Source of the DNA: Fulvia fulva
Taxonomy: Eukaryota; Ascomycota; Dothideomycetes; Mycosphaerellales; Mycosphaerellaceae
NCBI RefSeq assembly: GCF_020509005.1
Contig: NC_063020.1
Coordinates: 2,604,001-2,668,000, forward strand
Length of the DNA: 64,000 nt
Direction: 5' to 3'
A program made the translations under genes and the position numbers. Of the stretch, positions 54,880 through 64,000 are shown one piece after another; position 1 is the first letter of the stretch; the number at the start of each line of letters is the position of its first letter. The notes below the pieces were generated by a model. It searched no databases and was not told where the DNA came from. It was given only the letters and a program-made list of their open reading frames with translations.

Positions 54880-57161
54880 ATGGCGGTCAACAGGCTGAAG
54901 AGCGTGCTGGGCACAGCGAGGAAGGGCGAGACATATGAGCTGCGGGCTGGACTCGTGTCACAATATGCCTGGGAAAGGAAAGAGTCGATACAGAAGACCA
55001 TCATGTCCATGACGTTGGGCAAGGACGTCTCAGCGCTCTTTCCAGACGTGTTGAAGAACATCGCAACGCCGGATCTCGACCAGAAGAAGCTAGTGTACCT
55101 ATACCTCATGAACTACGCCAAATCGCATCCAGACCTGTGCATTCTAGCCGTCAACACCTTCGTCCAGGACTCGGAAGACCCTAATCCGCTCGTCCGAGCA
55201 CTGGCGATACGTACGATGGGCTGTATCCGCGTAGACAAGATGGTGGACTACATGGAAGAGCCGTTGAGGAAAACGCTGAAGGACGAATCGCCGTACGTGC
55301 GGAAAACAGCAGCATTGTGTGTGGCCAAGCTCTTCGACCTGAACCCAGCACTGTGTATAGAGAACGGTTTCCTGGAAACATTACAGGAAATGATCGGCGA
55401 CAGCAACCCGATGGTTGTAGCCAACTCGGTACAGGCCCTTGCTGAGATCGACGACACAGCACCAGAGACGAACGCTTTAATCATCACAAGCCAAACACTC
55501 AAGAAGATGCTTCTGGCCTTGAACGAATGCACAGAATGGGGAAGGATCACAATACTATCGACCTTGGCGGACTACAAGGCAGTGGATGTCAAAGAGTCCG
55601 AGCACATCTGTGAAAGAGTCAGCCCACAATTCCAGCACGTCAACCCTGCGGTCGTGCTAGCTGCAGTCAAGGCTGTCTTCCTTCACATGCAACATATCGA
55701 GAACCCAACGCTGCATGCAACATACCTCAAGAAGATGTCCCCTCCTTTGGTGACCCTGATATCAAGTCAGCCAGAAGTGCAGTACGTAGCACTACGAAAC
55801 ATCGATCTGCTCCTGCAGAAACAGCCTGGAATTCTGGACAAGGAGATGCGTGTGTTCTTCTGCAAGTACAACGACCCGCCGTACCTCAAGTTCCAGAAGC
55901 TTGAAATTATGGTTCGGATAGCCAACTCGCACAACGTGGATCAACTGCTCGCTGAGCTGAAAGAGTACGCCCTTGAGGTTGACATGGACTTTGTACGAAA
56001 GGCTATCCGTGCCATTGGACAAGTTGCGATCAAGATCGAAGAATGCGCGGAGAAAGCAGTGAACGTGCTTTTAGAACTGATCAACTCCAAGGTCGGCTAC
56101 GTTGTGCAGGAAGTCATTGTGGTGATCAAGGACATTTTCAGGAAGTATCCCGGCTATGAGGGCATAATACCGACACTCTGCCAATGTATAGACGATCTGG
56201 ACGACCCGAATGCGAGAGGAAGCTTGATCTGGATTGTTGGCGAGTACGCAGAGAAGATCTCGAATGCTGGAGACATCCTGGCCGGGTTTGTGGAGGGCTT
56301 CAACGAAGAGTTCACACAGGTATGCATGCCCTTGCCTATTCTATCCCGACTATTGCTGACAGCATGTAGACACAACTACAGATACTCACTGCTGTTGTCA
56401 AGCTCTTCTTGAAGAAGCCAGACGAGTCGCAAGGTCTGGTGCAGAGAGTCCTTCAAGCGGCCACCGCAGAAAATGATAACCCAGATGTGCGAGATCGAGC
56501 ATACGTATACTGGAGACTACTATCCTCGGACCCACAGATCGCCAAGAACGTCGTCCTCGCGCAAAGACCCTCAATTATATCAACGATACCTGTGTTGTCA
56601 GCACCACTCCTTGACAAACTGCTACCGAACCTCTCAACACTGTCATCCGTATATCACAAACCACCCTCGGCTTTCCTCGGCCAGGGCAGGAGCTCCGCAC
56701 TCCAAGAAGAGGCCATCGCGGAAGCCAAAGAGAACGCTCGCGAGAATCCCATCGCTGCGTCAGCGGTATCGGCGGCCGTTGCTGGCACGACAGCGCCGAT
56801 ACAAAATACTGCCGAGAATCTCCTGGATATCGACTTCGATGGTGCTGCGCCTGCGTCGATGCAGAAAGCCCCTGCGATGGGCTCATCTGGTTTGGAGGGT
56901 CTGGCTGGCACACCGCAGCGGGTGGCCAGCCCATCGATCACATCTCCAGCGGCAGGGCAAGCGCCTGGAGGCGGCCTTGAGGATCTGATGGGATTGGGAG
57001 ACGCTGGACCAGCGACGATGAATAATGGTGGTGGTAGCCAGGATCTGATGAATGGCTTTGCAAGCATGGACATGAACGACCAGCCACCTCCAGCTCAGGC
57101 GCAACTGAACGGTGGAGCCGGCTCCAAGAAGACAAACGAGGATCTTTTGGGCTTGTTCTGA
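54880..57161 (+). CDS. apl2: AP-1 clathrin adaptor beta subunit
   Basis: The large beta subunit of AP-1, acting in clathrin-dependent transport at the trans-Golgi and endosomes. Exons 54880-56319 and 56370-57161, joined across a 50-nt intron (GTATGC, branch GCTGAC, TGTAG), give 743 residues. The N-terminal solenoid (1 to about 580) is very conserved: [39 protein letters not shown] and [16 protein letters not shown] Gly/Pro/Asn hinge follows, with clathrin-box-like LLDIDF near 630 and NEDLLGLF at the extreme C-terminus. The ear domain of animal beta subunits is missing, as usual in ascomycetes. AP-1 rather than AP-2 is preferred from the N-terminal start MAVNRLK. Confidence 0.9.
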
Positions 57162-58881
57162 GACATGCACAGAACTAGCTGATAATGCTTACACACTACA
57201 CGGCCCGCCACACAAAGGCCAAGACACACTGCACATGAGAGTACGCCGGGCAGAATTCTCCAGGTCGCATTCGGGCATTCTGAAGCTGGCCAACGCGTAC
57301 CACTGCCTGTCCCGCCGTGTGGTACCACCGGCAGAAGTCATTGACCATGCTGCAGCTTACCGGCTTGACTTCGATAGCCCGATGGTGCACTGATCTTCGG
57401 TGAGCATCTTGCGGTCCTTCGAAAGCATTCAACTATGCAGCTGATACCAAGATCTCTGCGTCCCATCATGCAAGCCCGCGAAGCGAGGAATGTTCGAGAC
57501 CGGAGAGGGACGATAACGAGGGACCGCTGCATCAATCCGATACGAGATCTCCAGGAAGGAGTCGATATAGCATAGTGATATGTCGAAGAAACCACTACAT
57601 GGTATGATGTGCGACTCCAACCCAATTCCTCAGTCAGTCTCACCTCGCGCCGTGTGGAGCAACGTCCTGCGCGAAAGGCGGGCAGTGGCAAATTCTTGAG
57701 TCAAGTGAAGTACAAACACCCCGAGCGAACGCATCACAACCGGCATCCCGACCACTGCCGACATCAAGCTCGGTACAAAGCCGTCGCCCTACCTTCTCGA
57801 TCTTGTGGTCCTGCCTTGGATTGCGAGGCAATGATGGCTTCGCGGCCATGGAGCAATGAACGTGTGACCTCCTGAAACACTCCATGCTGTCTCTTCCGCA
57901 TGCATGTACATAACAGGCCTCGACGCTCGACAATGAGAACTGCAGATCCGGCGACTTGGGGAAGCATGTAACCTAAGTTGTCGTATTGTCTGCTCCCAAC
58001 ACTGAGTGCAAAGTCCCAGTCAGGAAGGTGGCAGTGTCGAAGACTGAGCACAGCGCACAACGCCAACGCACTATAACCGGCATGCCAATGTTGGGGCTCG
58101 GTATACGGCCACCGCTCTACCTTCTCACTTCCCATCAGTATGATGACCTCGGGTATGCTGAAGTGATGTCGAAGGCTGAAAAGTTATTCGGGTGCCTGAC
58201 TGCGGCGTCGCTTGTGGCGGTCAGGGCCGAGAAGTCGTTGATCTCACGCAAGCCGCCGATGAGGCTGAAAATGGAAGGACTGCGAGAATAGACCGGCAAT
58301 AATTCGCACGACCTTCGCCACAGCTGACATTATCCATTACGAATCAGCATCCCCGAGAGATAGGTGAAGTGAAGTTGAAGTTGTCGAACCGAGGCACTGT
58401 GGCTCACGGAAGGATGCCTTCGGCAGCCAGCACAACTCTAATCAGTACCCAGCCAGTGCGAGGTCTTGCCCTGGCGTGTGGCGCCCACGAGAACGATTGC
58501 GGAAATGTGTTGCCTGAACCCTTCTTTGTCCGAAAGAATTTCGTTGCCTGCATGCGTTTTTTTGTAGCGCTTGCCGAATGCGGATGAAGCTTGAGTTGGG
58601 ACTCCCAACGGCGTTGCTCGGAATCTTTCTGCCTTCGGTCGGGCTGTTGAAGTGCCGAGGATGAGGTGGTGATGGTATGGCTTGTGCTGAAGGAGGAGAG
58701 TGGTATATAGGATGCATGTATCATCGGGGTTGGAGAGTCTTTTCATCAACATCAACATCATCACATCAAAGTAGCAAGTAATACTTGAAGCTTCACCACC
58801 AAACACAACTCACAACCAAACACCACAACACCCAACAACCAACAACCAACAACCAAACCAACCCCCACATCAACCATCAAA
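57162..58881. other. 1.7-kb region with an imperfect direct repeat
   Basis: No complete gene found. About 80 bp near 57722-57800 resemble 58050-58125 (shared cores ACCGGCAT, AGCTCGGTA/GGCTCGGTA and CTACCTTCTC). A 101-codon + strand frame at 57986-58291 covers the second copy. The final 90 bases are a CAACCAACAA-rich leader of the next gene. Confidence 0.35.
58832..58854 (+). repeat. CCAACAA short tandem repeat in a leader
   Basis: Three to four copies of a 7-bp CCAACAA unit, within a C/A-rich leader just upstream of ATG 58882. Confidence 0.75.
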
Positions 58882-59154
58882 ATGCTTCCAGGCAGCCTCC
58901 CAATCACCTCAATCAACGACTTCCCCGGCGCAGCCACCGGCGACAAGCTCAGGAAATTCTTCGCATCCCTCCACGAGAAGAATTCCGAACCACGCAGCAG
59001 CGCAAGGAGCACCACGCCACAGAAGAACACCCCAGCCTCATCGAATGACAACACACCAGCATCCTCGAGAGCTGCCTCTGTGACGGCTCAGCAGTCCAGC
59101 CGGTCGTCGAGTGTTGTGAGCAGGGCTGTGGCGAAGGGGTATTATGCTTTCTAG
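58882..59154 (+). CDS. Small Ser-rich hypothetical protein
   Basis: A 90-residue frame from ATG 58882, in good context (CAAAATGC) after a long, unstructured C/A-rich leader of the type seen on highly expressed fungal genes. The N-terminus MLPGSLPITSINDFPGAATG is followed by KLRKFFASLHEKN and a Ser/Thr/Ala-rich disordered region, with SRAVAKGYYAF at the C-terminus. No signal peptide or membrane segment. The pattern recalls small induced proteins of unknown role in Dothideomycetes, but I cannot name a family. Confidence 0.55.
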   Translation: MLPGSLPITSINDFPGAATGDKLRKFFASLHEKNSEPRSSARSTTPQKNTPASSNDNTPASSRAASVTAQQSSRSSSVVSRAVAKGYYAF

Positions 59155-59797
59155 ATGAGCATGGCAGTGAAGGGTACGGGAGATGGGGGTTTGAGGAGGA
59201 ATTTGGATGGCGAGGAGTTTGATGGAGATCGATGTGATGCGACTATACCCATTTGTTGATGCGGGTGTTGGAGGAGTTTCGGGTCCCTTTTGTAATGAGT
59301 AAGGAAAGGTTCTTCGAAATAGCTCAACGAAAGTCTTCTGTCTTCAATATCGCTCTGTTGCTTTTCGCAACGCTCCCCTGTCAATGTCTGACTTCTCTGA
59401 GCTGTCTGCGTCGCTCCGCCATGCCATGTTGTGATGCAAGAGAACGAAAGTGAGCATCGGAAGAAGGAAAGGTAATCTTTACCCGAGCAGTGCACGGATG
59501 TCACGTCAAGATTCGGCAGGATTTGCCGTGGTCTATGCAGATAGATATCTCTTCGAAGTTCATCTGGTTCACAACATCCACATACAACTTCTTTCATCAA
59601 TTGTTTAGACGGGCTCGCGAATATGGCCGTGGTGAAAAAGAGTCAGACAGATGACATGATGCCCTAGACCGCCCGCCGCTATTCGAGACATCTCATGATA
59701 GGGCACAGAGGAGCAAATTGTGGATTGACACCAATGTCGCAAGCTACGCAGCATAATACAGCATCTCTACCTTGCGAATACTTTGCACTTCCCAGCT
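59155..59797. other. Spacer before the Dal5-like transporter
   Basis: No gene supported. The 3' region of the small Ser-rich gene and the promoter of the transporter. Confidence 0.4.
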
Positions 59798-61422
59798 ATG
59801 GCTTCCCACGATCCGCATCGTCCTGCGACGCCAGCAGAGCAGCCTTCAGAAGAGCAGACCCTTCTTTCCAGGAAGTCTTCGCCACCTACCAAGACCGCGA
59901 TGACTATCATGAGCACCATCACGCGGCTTTGGGGACCGCCTAGCACCGAACGTTCACTTTTGATCAAGCTGGACTTCACGATACTGATATATTTCTCGAT
60001 AATCTGGTTCTTGTTTGGTATCAATCGGTCGAGCTATAGTACTGCTTATATCTCAGGAATGAAAGAAGACCTTGGCTTTCAGGTATGTGGTTCGGACGCA
60101 TTGCTATGCAGTCACTCACTTTACTACAGGGAAAAGACTACAACTACATGTCCACGATCTATCTGATCACCTACGCCATCTTCCAAATTCCTTCCACCTC
60201 ACTGCTGATACTCACGAAACCTCGCTACGTCTTTGTGGCAGCCAATACCGTCTGGAGTGTACTTACCTTGGTCACCTATCGAGTCGACAAGGTGTGGCAG
60301 GTCTTCATCTTGAATGCCTTCGAAGGCGCGTTTTCGGCGATCGCATTCGTTGGCGCTCATTTTGTGTACGGCTCGTGGTACAAACAGTCTGAGCTCGCAA
60401 CCCGTGCTGCCATCTTCTGCGGCTTTGGCAACCTCGGAAACATGGCAGGCGGCTGGATACAGGCTGGTCTCATCAATGCTCTCAAGGGTAGCTCCACTTC
60501 TCTGCCAGCTTGGAGACTGATCTTCATCGTTGTCTCATGCATGACGATACCTTTTGCAGTGTTCGGATGGTTCGCGATTCCCGATCTTCCCAGACACAAA
60601 GCCGCACGTTTCCTGTCTACTGAAGAGAAAGAAATCGCCACCACCAGGCTAGGCAAGACAGACAAGACGACCTGGGACTGGACTGTGCTTCGCCGAGTGC
60701 TACTCAGCTGGCAGTTCTACCTCTTACCCTTTGTCTTCATGTTGTACTCACTTGTTGTACAAGCTCTTGGCAACAACGTGATGCCCTTGTGGATGGCGTC
60801 TCGAGGCTACACCGTTGTGCAGCAGAACACTTGGCCCACTGCTGTTCACGGGACGGCAATAGTAGCGACCTTCTTCTACTGCTTTGTCAGCGACAAGCTG
60901 AACTCTCGCTGGCAGTGTTCGCTCGCAATCGGATTCACATTCATTATCAGCAGTGCGATTCTTGTATCGTCTCCGAGCAGCGATGCGGCGTACTTCTTTG
61001 CCTTCTACCTGATGGGCACCACGTACGCGCCACAGGCATTGTGGTACTCCTGGATGGCCGACCTCACTGGACATGATCTACAATTACGAGCCATCACCAC
61101 GGGTTTTATGAATAGCTTCGACTTTGCTTTCGTCACTTGGTGGCCGCTGGTCTTCTACCCTGTCACAGATGCGCCCAACTACCGAAAAGGCTACATTGCG
61201 AGCCTGGTCACGGGCTGTCTGACTATACCGGTCATCATAGTCATTGCAGTACTCGAAAGAAGAGGCAGACAGAGTGGAGTGATTGGCCGAGACGCATCGA
61301 TACCTGCCGAACCCGATCCAGACACAACGGTGGTTGATCCAGAGGACGACAGGATACCTAAAGCTTTGGCTATTCGCCAAGCTCAAGTGATATCCAGCAT
61401 TGCCGCGGTCAGCACTCAATGA
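59798..61422 (+). CDS. Dal5-like anion:cation symporter (MFS)
   Basis: Members of this MFS family import organic anions such as allantoate, nicotinate or pantothenate with protons. Two exons, 59798-60082 and 60130-61422, joined by a 47-nt intron (GTATGT..CTACAG), give 525 residues. ATG 59798 (MASHDPHRP) is the first true start. Signature segments: FLFGINRSSYSTAYISGMKEDLG in TM1, YLITYAIFQIPS in TM2, NAFEGAFSAIAFVGAHFVYG and AIFCGFGNLGNMAGGWIQ. The pattern is close to the Fen2/Liz1 pantothenate branch, but the substrate cannot be fixed. It is convergent with the amino-acid permease, with only 77 bp between stops. Confidence 0.86.
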
Positions 61423-61499
61423 CGGCACGGAAGAGATGCAAGCACGGAAGCAGGAATTTTCAAGCTTGAATCATATCTTTAATACAGCTGATACAGTGT

Positions 61500-63137
61500 C
61501 TACGACCAGAGTACATTGAGCCTCCTCAATCCTGTTGCCTTTGGTCTCCTTGGCTCGGGATTTGCATTCGCAACATCGATGAACCCGCGGATCGGTATGT
61601 CTTGCAGCGGGATGATCTTGGTCTTCTTCCAAAACTTATGACCAAAGTACAGTGCCAGGGTAAAAGGAATGTTGAAGTAACTGCTGACGAATGTCTCGGT
61701 ATTCCAGTGATGGTGCATGAAAGTAGTATAGCCGCTCGTGAGCAAGAGCAACAAAAAGAGGACCAGGGAGAACCACGAAAACCATGGTTGAAACGGCGCT
61801 GACCAAGGCAATTCCTTCTTCCGATCGATGCCTTGCGATTTGCAACCATAGTAGAACCGCAAATAGGTGATGAGCACGATAATCCAATCAGTGAGAGTCG
61901 AAATCGCCACAAGATCTTGCAGCCAGGTGAAGACAGTGGACGCCGTGTCTTGCAGAGACATATAACCGAGCGCGATGAAGATCGAAAGCAGTCCCACGCA
62001 GTAGTATGGAATGCCGATCCGACTGATCTTCAGGAACATCTTGGGCGCCTGATCTGCATTTGCCATGCCGTACAGCACACGACTGCCAGTCAGCATGTTG
62101 CTGTTGCCGGAGGACCACGCGGAGGTCAACACAATCGCGTTGATGATCGACGGCACCACTTTGATGCGAGCATTATTCGCCGCGATGACGAATGGCGACT
62201 GCGCTGCTGTGCCCGTGGAGTGCAGCAGATTTGGGTCGTTTGATGGTACGACCAAGCCCGCCATGAAGATCGTGATGACATAGAAGATGAGGACCCTCCA
62301 GAAGATGCGCTTCGCCGCCTGCGGAATGGCTTGTCTTGGGTTCTTGGTTTCTGCAGCTGCGATTGCAATTGCATGGATTCCTCCATACGCATAAAGAGCG
62401 TTGTTGAACGTGGACCAAAATCCAATAAATCGCCCTGTCGTCCCAGGGACGTCAAGATACTGAACGAAAGGCCCAGGATTGCGCCAATACCTGAACCCGA
62501 TCGTCTCGCCGCTGGGTCCACCTCCGCAGGTGATGATGAGAGCCAAGATGTTGATGAAGACCACGAGGAAAATCTTCAACATCCCGAAGCCAAACTCAAG
62601 CTCGCCGTACACTCTGACGAACAAGCTTGAGCTGAATATGATCAGTGCGCCGAACACGGTGATCCATATTGCATTGTTGACCTCGACCCAGAATTGGACG
62701 AGCACGGCGGTTGCGACGATCTCCGATGGTATGGAAACGATATATGAGTATATCATGTTCCACCCATTCGCAAACGCCAGAGCCGGATCGACAAAGAACT
62801 CCGAAAACCGGACGACAGAGCCGGACAACGGCACCAGAGCTCCCATCTCAGCAACTGCGATCACGACACTGCAGACCGTGATCCCGATGATCGAGTACCC
62901 AAGCCATGCACCAAGAGGACCAGCATTCGCAACTGCACGACCAGAGCCCAGAAACAGTCCAGTTCCAATCGTCCCCGCTAGAGCGATCATCTGAATGTGC
63001 CTCTGATGCAGTCCCTGCTTGACATGCTTCACCTCCTCGAAATGCGCAAACATGCTACCAGTCGACTTGCCATCTTCCACTCCATGCAACGACTCTGCAG
63101 GCGCAGCTTCGATATCTGGCGACCTTGTTTTGTCCAT
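61500..63137 (-). CDS. Amino-acid permease, fungal YAT/APC family
   Basis: A proton-coupled plasma-membrane amino-acid importer. The intronless frame gives 545 residues, as usual for the family, with 12 predicted TM helices. Signature: HIQMIALAGTIGTGLFLGSG in TM1, AEMGALVPLSGSVVRFSEFF, and AYGGIHAIAIAAAETKNPR at TM6, the typical YAT sequence. The cytosolic N-terminus is short and acidic. The C-terminal tail is basic and short, without obvious ubiquitin or palmitoyl signals. Substrate unknown. It is divergent from a FAD-dependent oxidoreductase, a plausible amino-acid or amine oxidase, which suggests joint use of an amino acid as nitrogen source. Confidence 0.9.
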   Translation of the reverse strand: MDKTRSPDIEAAPAESLHGVEDGKSTGSMFAHFEEVKHVKQGLHQRHIQMIALAGTIGTGLFLGSGRAVANAGPLGAWLGYSIIGITVCSVVIAVAEMGALVPLSGSVVRFSEFFVDPALAFANGWNMIYSYIVSIPSEIVATAVLVQFWVEVNNAIWITVFGALIIFSSSLFVRVYGELEFGFGMLKIFLVVFINILALIITCGGGPSGETIGFRYWRNPGPFVQYLDVPGTTGRFIGFWSTFNNALYAYGGIHAIAIAAAETKNPRQAIPQAAKRIFWRVLIFYVITIFMAGLVVPSNDPNLLHSTGTAAQSPFVIAANNARIKVVPSIINAIVLTSAWSSGNSNMLTGSRVLYGMANADQAPKMFLKISRIGIPYYCVGLLSIFIALGYMSLQDTASTVFTWLQDLVAISTLTDWIIVLITYLRFYYGCKSQGIDRKKELPWSAPFQPWFSWFSLVLFLLLLLTSGYTTFMHHHWNTETFVSSYFNIPFTLALYFGHKFWKKTKIIPLQDIPIRGFIDVANANPEPRRPKATGLRRLNVLWS

Positions 63138-63703
63138 TTTGTCCTCTCTAGAATAGGTATGGTGTCTTCCAACTGCAAGCTGCAGGTCTGTCGAGCTGAC
63201 CGTAATGGCCCTTTAGAGTCTTTGACTGCGCTGGCAGTGGCGACTGAGACCTCGCGCCTCAGCGTGAGGCTATAGGTAATACCTACTGCCTTGCATATGC
63301 CCACGGTGATAGCGGCATACTAGCGTGGGCATGATAGGCGAGAGTGGTCTTCGTGCCTATCTGGCGGTCTTCGTGAACTTGGCCGCGAGGAGATGCGAAT
63401 TCGGCAGTGGTGTGATTCGCTGCGGCAATCATCATCCTGGTAGACCGCGCCCTGTCGTACGAATACCTCGCGGCGAAGCGGATGTTGGAGTACAGTGTGA
63501 TAACTCTTCACAACAGAAAGCACTGCAAGAACGAAGCTTGTCCAACATCAAGCTCAACCACGCTTTCACGCGGTCCGACCAAATCACCGAGAAGCTGCAG
63601 ACGTTGTGGCGAACAAGCGAGCTGCACGAATCCCACACATCCTGCACCTAGAACTATACTTTGTCCATCCCACGCCATCTGCGCGCGACACGCTGTAAAG
63701 GAC
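63138..63703. promoter_or_regulatory. Divergent promoter region of permease and FAD oxidoreductase genes
   Basis: A 566-bp head-to-head spacer. A few GATA cores are present (for example GATAAC near 63497), compatible with nitrogen regulation, but their number is not clearly above chance. Confidence 0.4.
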
Positions 63704-64000
63704 ATGGGCTCTGCAGCCGGACAACACAATTACCTCCCTGTAACAAATCCACAACCCGCGTTCTGGGGCAGCAACGCGGACGAATTTCATCATCATCGCA
63801 CAACGCCTGAACTGCCAGAGTATTCCGATATCGTAGTTATTGGCGCTGGTTACGCTGGAGCCGCGACGGCATGGCATCTTGCGAAGGATCGGGATCCGTC
63901 AAAGCCAAGACAGTCTGTGACTGTGCTTGAGGCGCGAGGGATATGTTCCGGTGCCACAGGCAGGAATGGTGGGCACTTGCGGCCTGATTTGTATGGACAT
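63704..64000 (+). CDS. FAD-dependent oxidoreductase, DAO family (5' part, cut by window end)
   Basis: Only the first 99 codons lie in the window. From ATG 63704 (MGSAAGQHNYLPV) the frame reaches a clear Rossmann dinucleotide-binding motif at about 46-60: DIVVIGAGYAGAATAWHL. VTVLEARGICSGATGRNGGH follows, the second FAD-contact region of D-amino-acid-oxidase/glycine-oxidase-like proteins. Many fungal members are annotated only as FAD-dependent oxidoreductases acting on amino acids or amines. Substrate and length cannot be judged. The divergent amino-acid permease supports an amino-acid or amine oxidation role. Confidence 0.85.
   Translation, partial: MGSAAGQHNYLPVTNPQPAFWGSNADEFHHHRTTPELPEYSDIVVIGAGYAGAATAWHLAKDRDPSKPRQSVTVLEARGICSGATGRNGGHLRPDLYGH

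Noticed and set aside
59783..59797. Upstream extension of the Dal5-like protein
   Set aside because: The extension begins with TTG, not a usual eukaryotic start; ATG 59798 follows 15 nt later.
1..64000. tRNA, rRNA, CRISPR or transposon
   Set aside because: No cloverleaf with a GGTTCRANYCC-like B box, no spaced repeats, no transposase, reverse transcriptase or long terminal repeats were seen by eye; a tRNAscan-SE and repeat-library run would be decisive.

Overview
The window is nuclear DNA of a filamentous ascomycete. Most introns are 46-60 nt with GT..AG ends and CTRAY-type branch points, the genes stand alone on both strands, and the conserved proteins (Wee1, Vac7, Hfi1, Rpn3, Spc34, Nma111, adaptor subunits, TFIIIC90) are of ascomycete type. 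The many lineage-restricted F-box-like paralogs suggest Dothideomycetes (Mycosphaerellales-like). That placement is inference and was not tested by a search.

Layout. 0-18.7 kb is a housekeeping block: Wee1 kinase, Vac7, the SAGA subunit Hfi1 with an odd in-frame downstream gene, a WW-like repeat protein, proteasome subunit Rpn3, DASH subunit Spc34 and a C2H2 protein. 19-33 kb is accessory: a tandem pair of small membrane proteins, a pair of LPAELRN F-box-like genes (one interrupted by TAA), a secreted Cys-rich protein, a secreted tyrosinase, an MFS transporter broken by one TGA, a carboxymuconolactone-decarboxylase-like protein and two members of a QALPQELQDM family. 33-46.5 kb is again conserved: Nma111 protease, a small Myb-like protein with a GC-AG intron, an uncharacterised 535-aa protein, AP-2 sigma, a TFIIIC90-like subunit and a two-TM protein. 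46.5-52 kb is accessory: four more QALPQELQDM paralogs, two with in-frame TAG codons, then a gene-poor stretch holding a newly recognised two-exon mini-gene. 52-64 kb has a DHA1-type MFS transporter, AP-1 beta, a 90-aa Ser-rich protein, a Dal5-like MFS transporter, an amino-acid permease and the start of a FAD-dependent oxidoreductase. The last three look like a nutrient uptake and oxidation neighbourhood.

The least ordinary signals are three. First, the six-member QALPQELQDM family sits in two local blocks. Second, several otherwise clean reading frames are interrupted by single stop codons with conserved coding sequence continuing in the same frame; most are TAG. These may be RIP-type decay, nonsense alleles, readthrough or mRNA editing, and sequence alone cannot decide. 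Third, Nma111 has a 113-residue in-frame upstream extension that looks like a mitochondrial presequence. Exon borders were worked out by hand from splice signals and frame.
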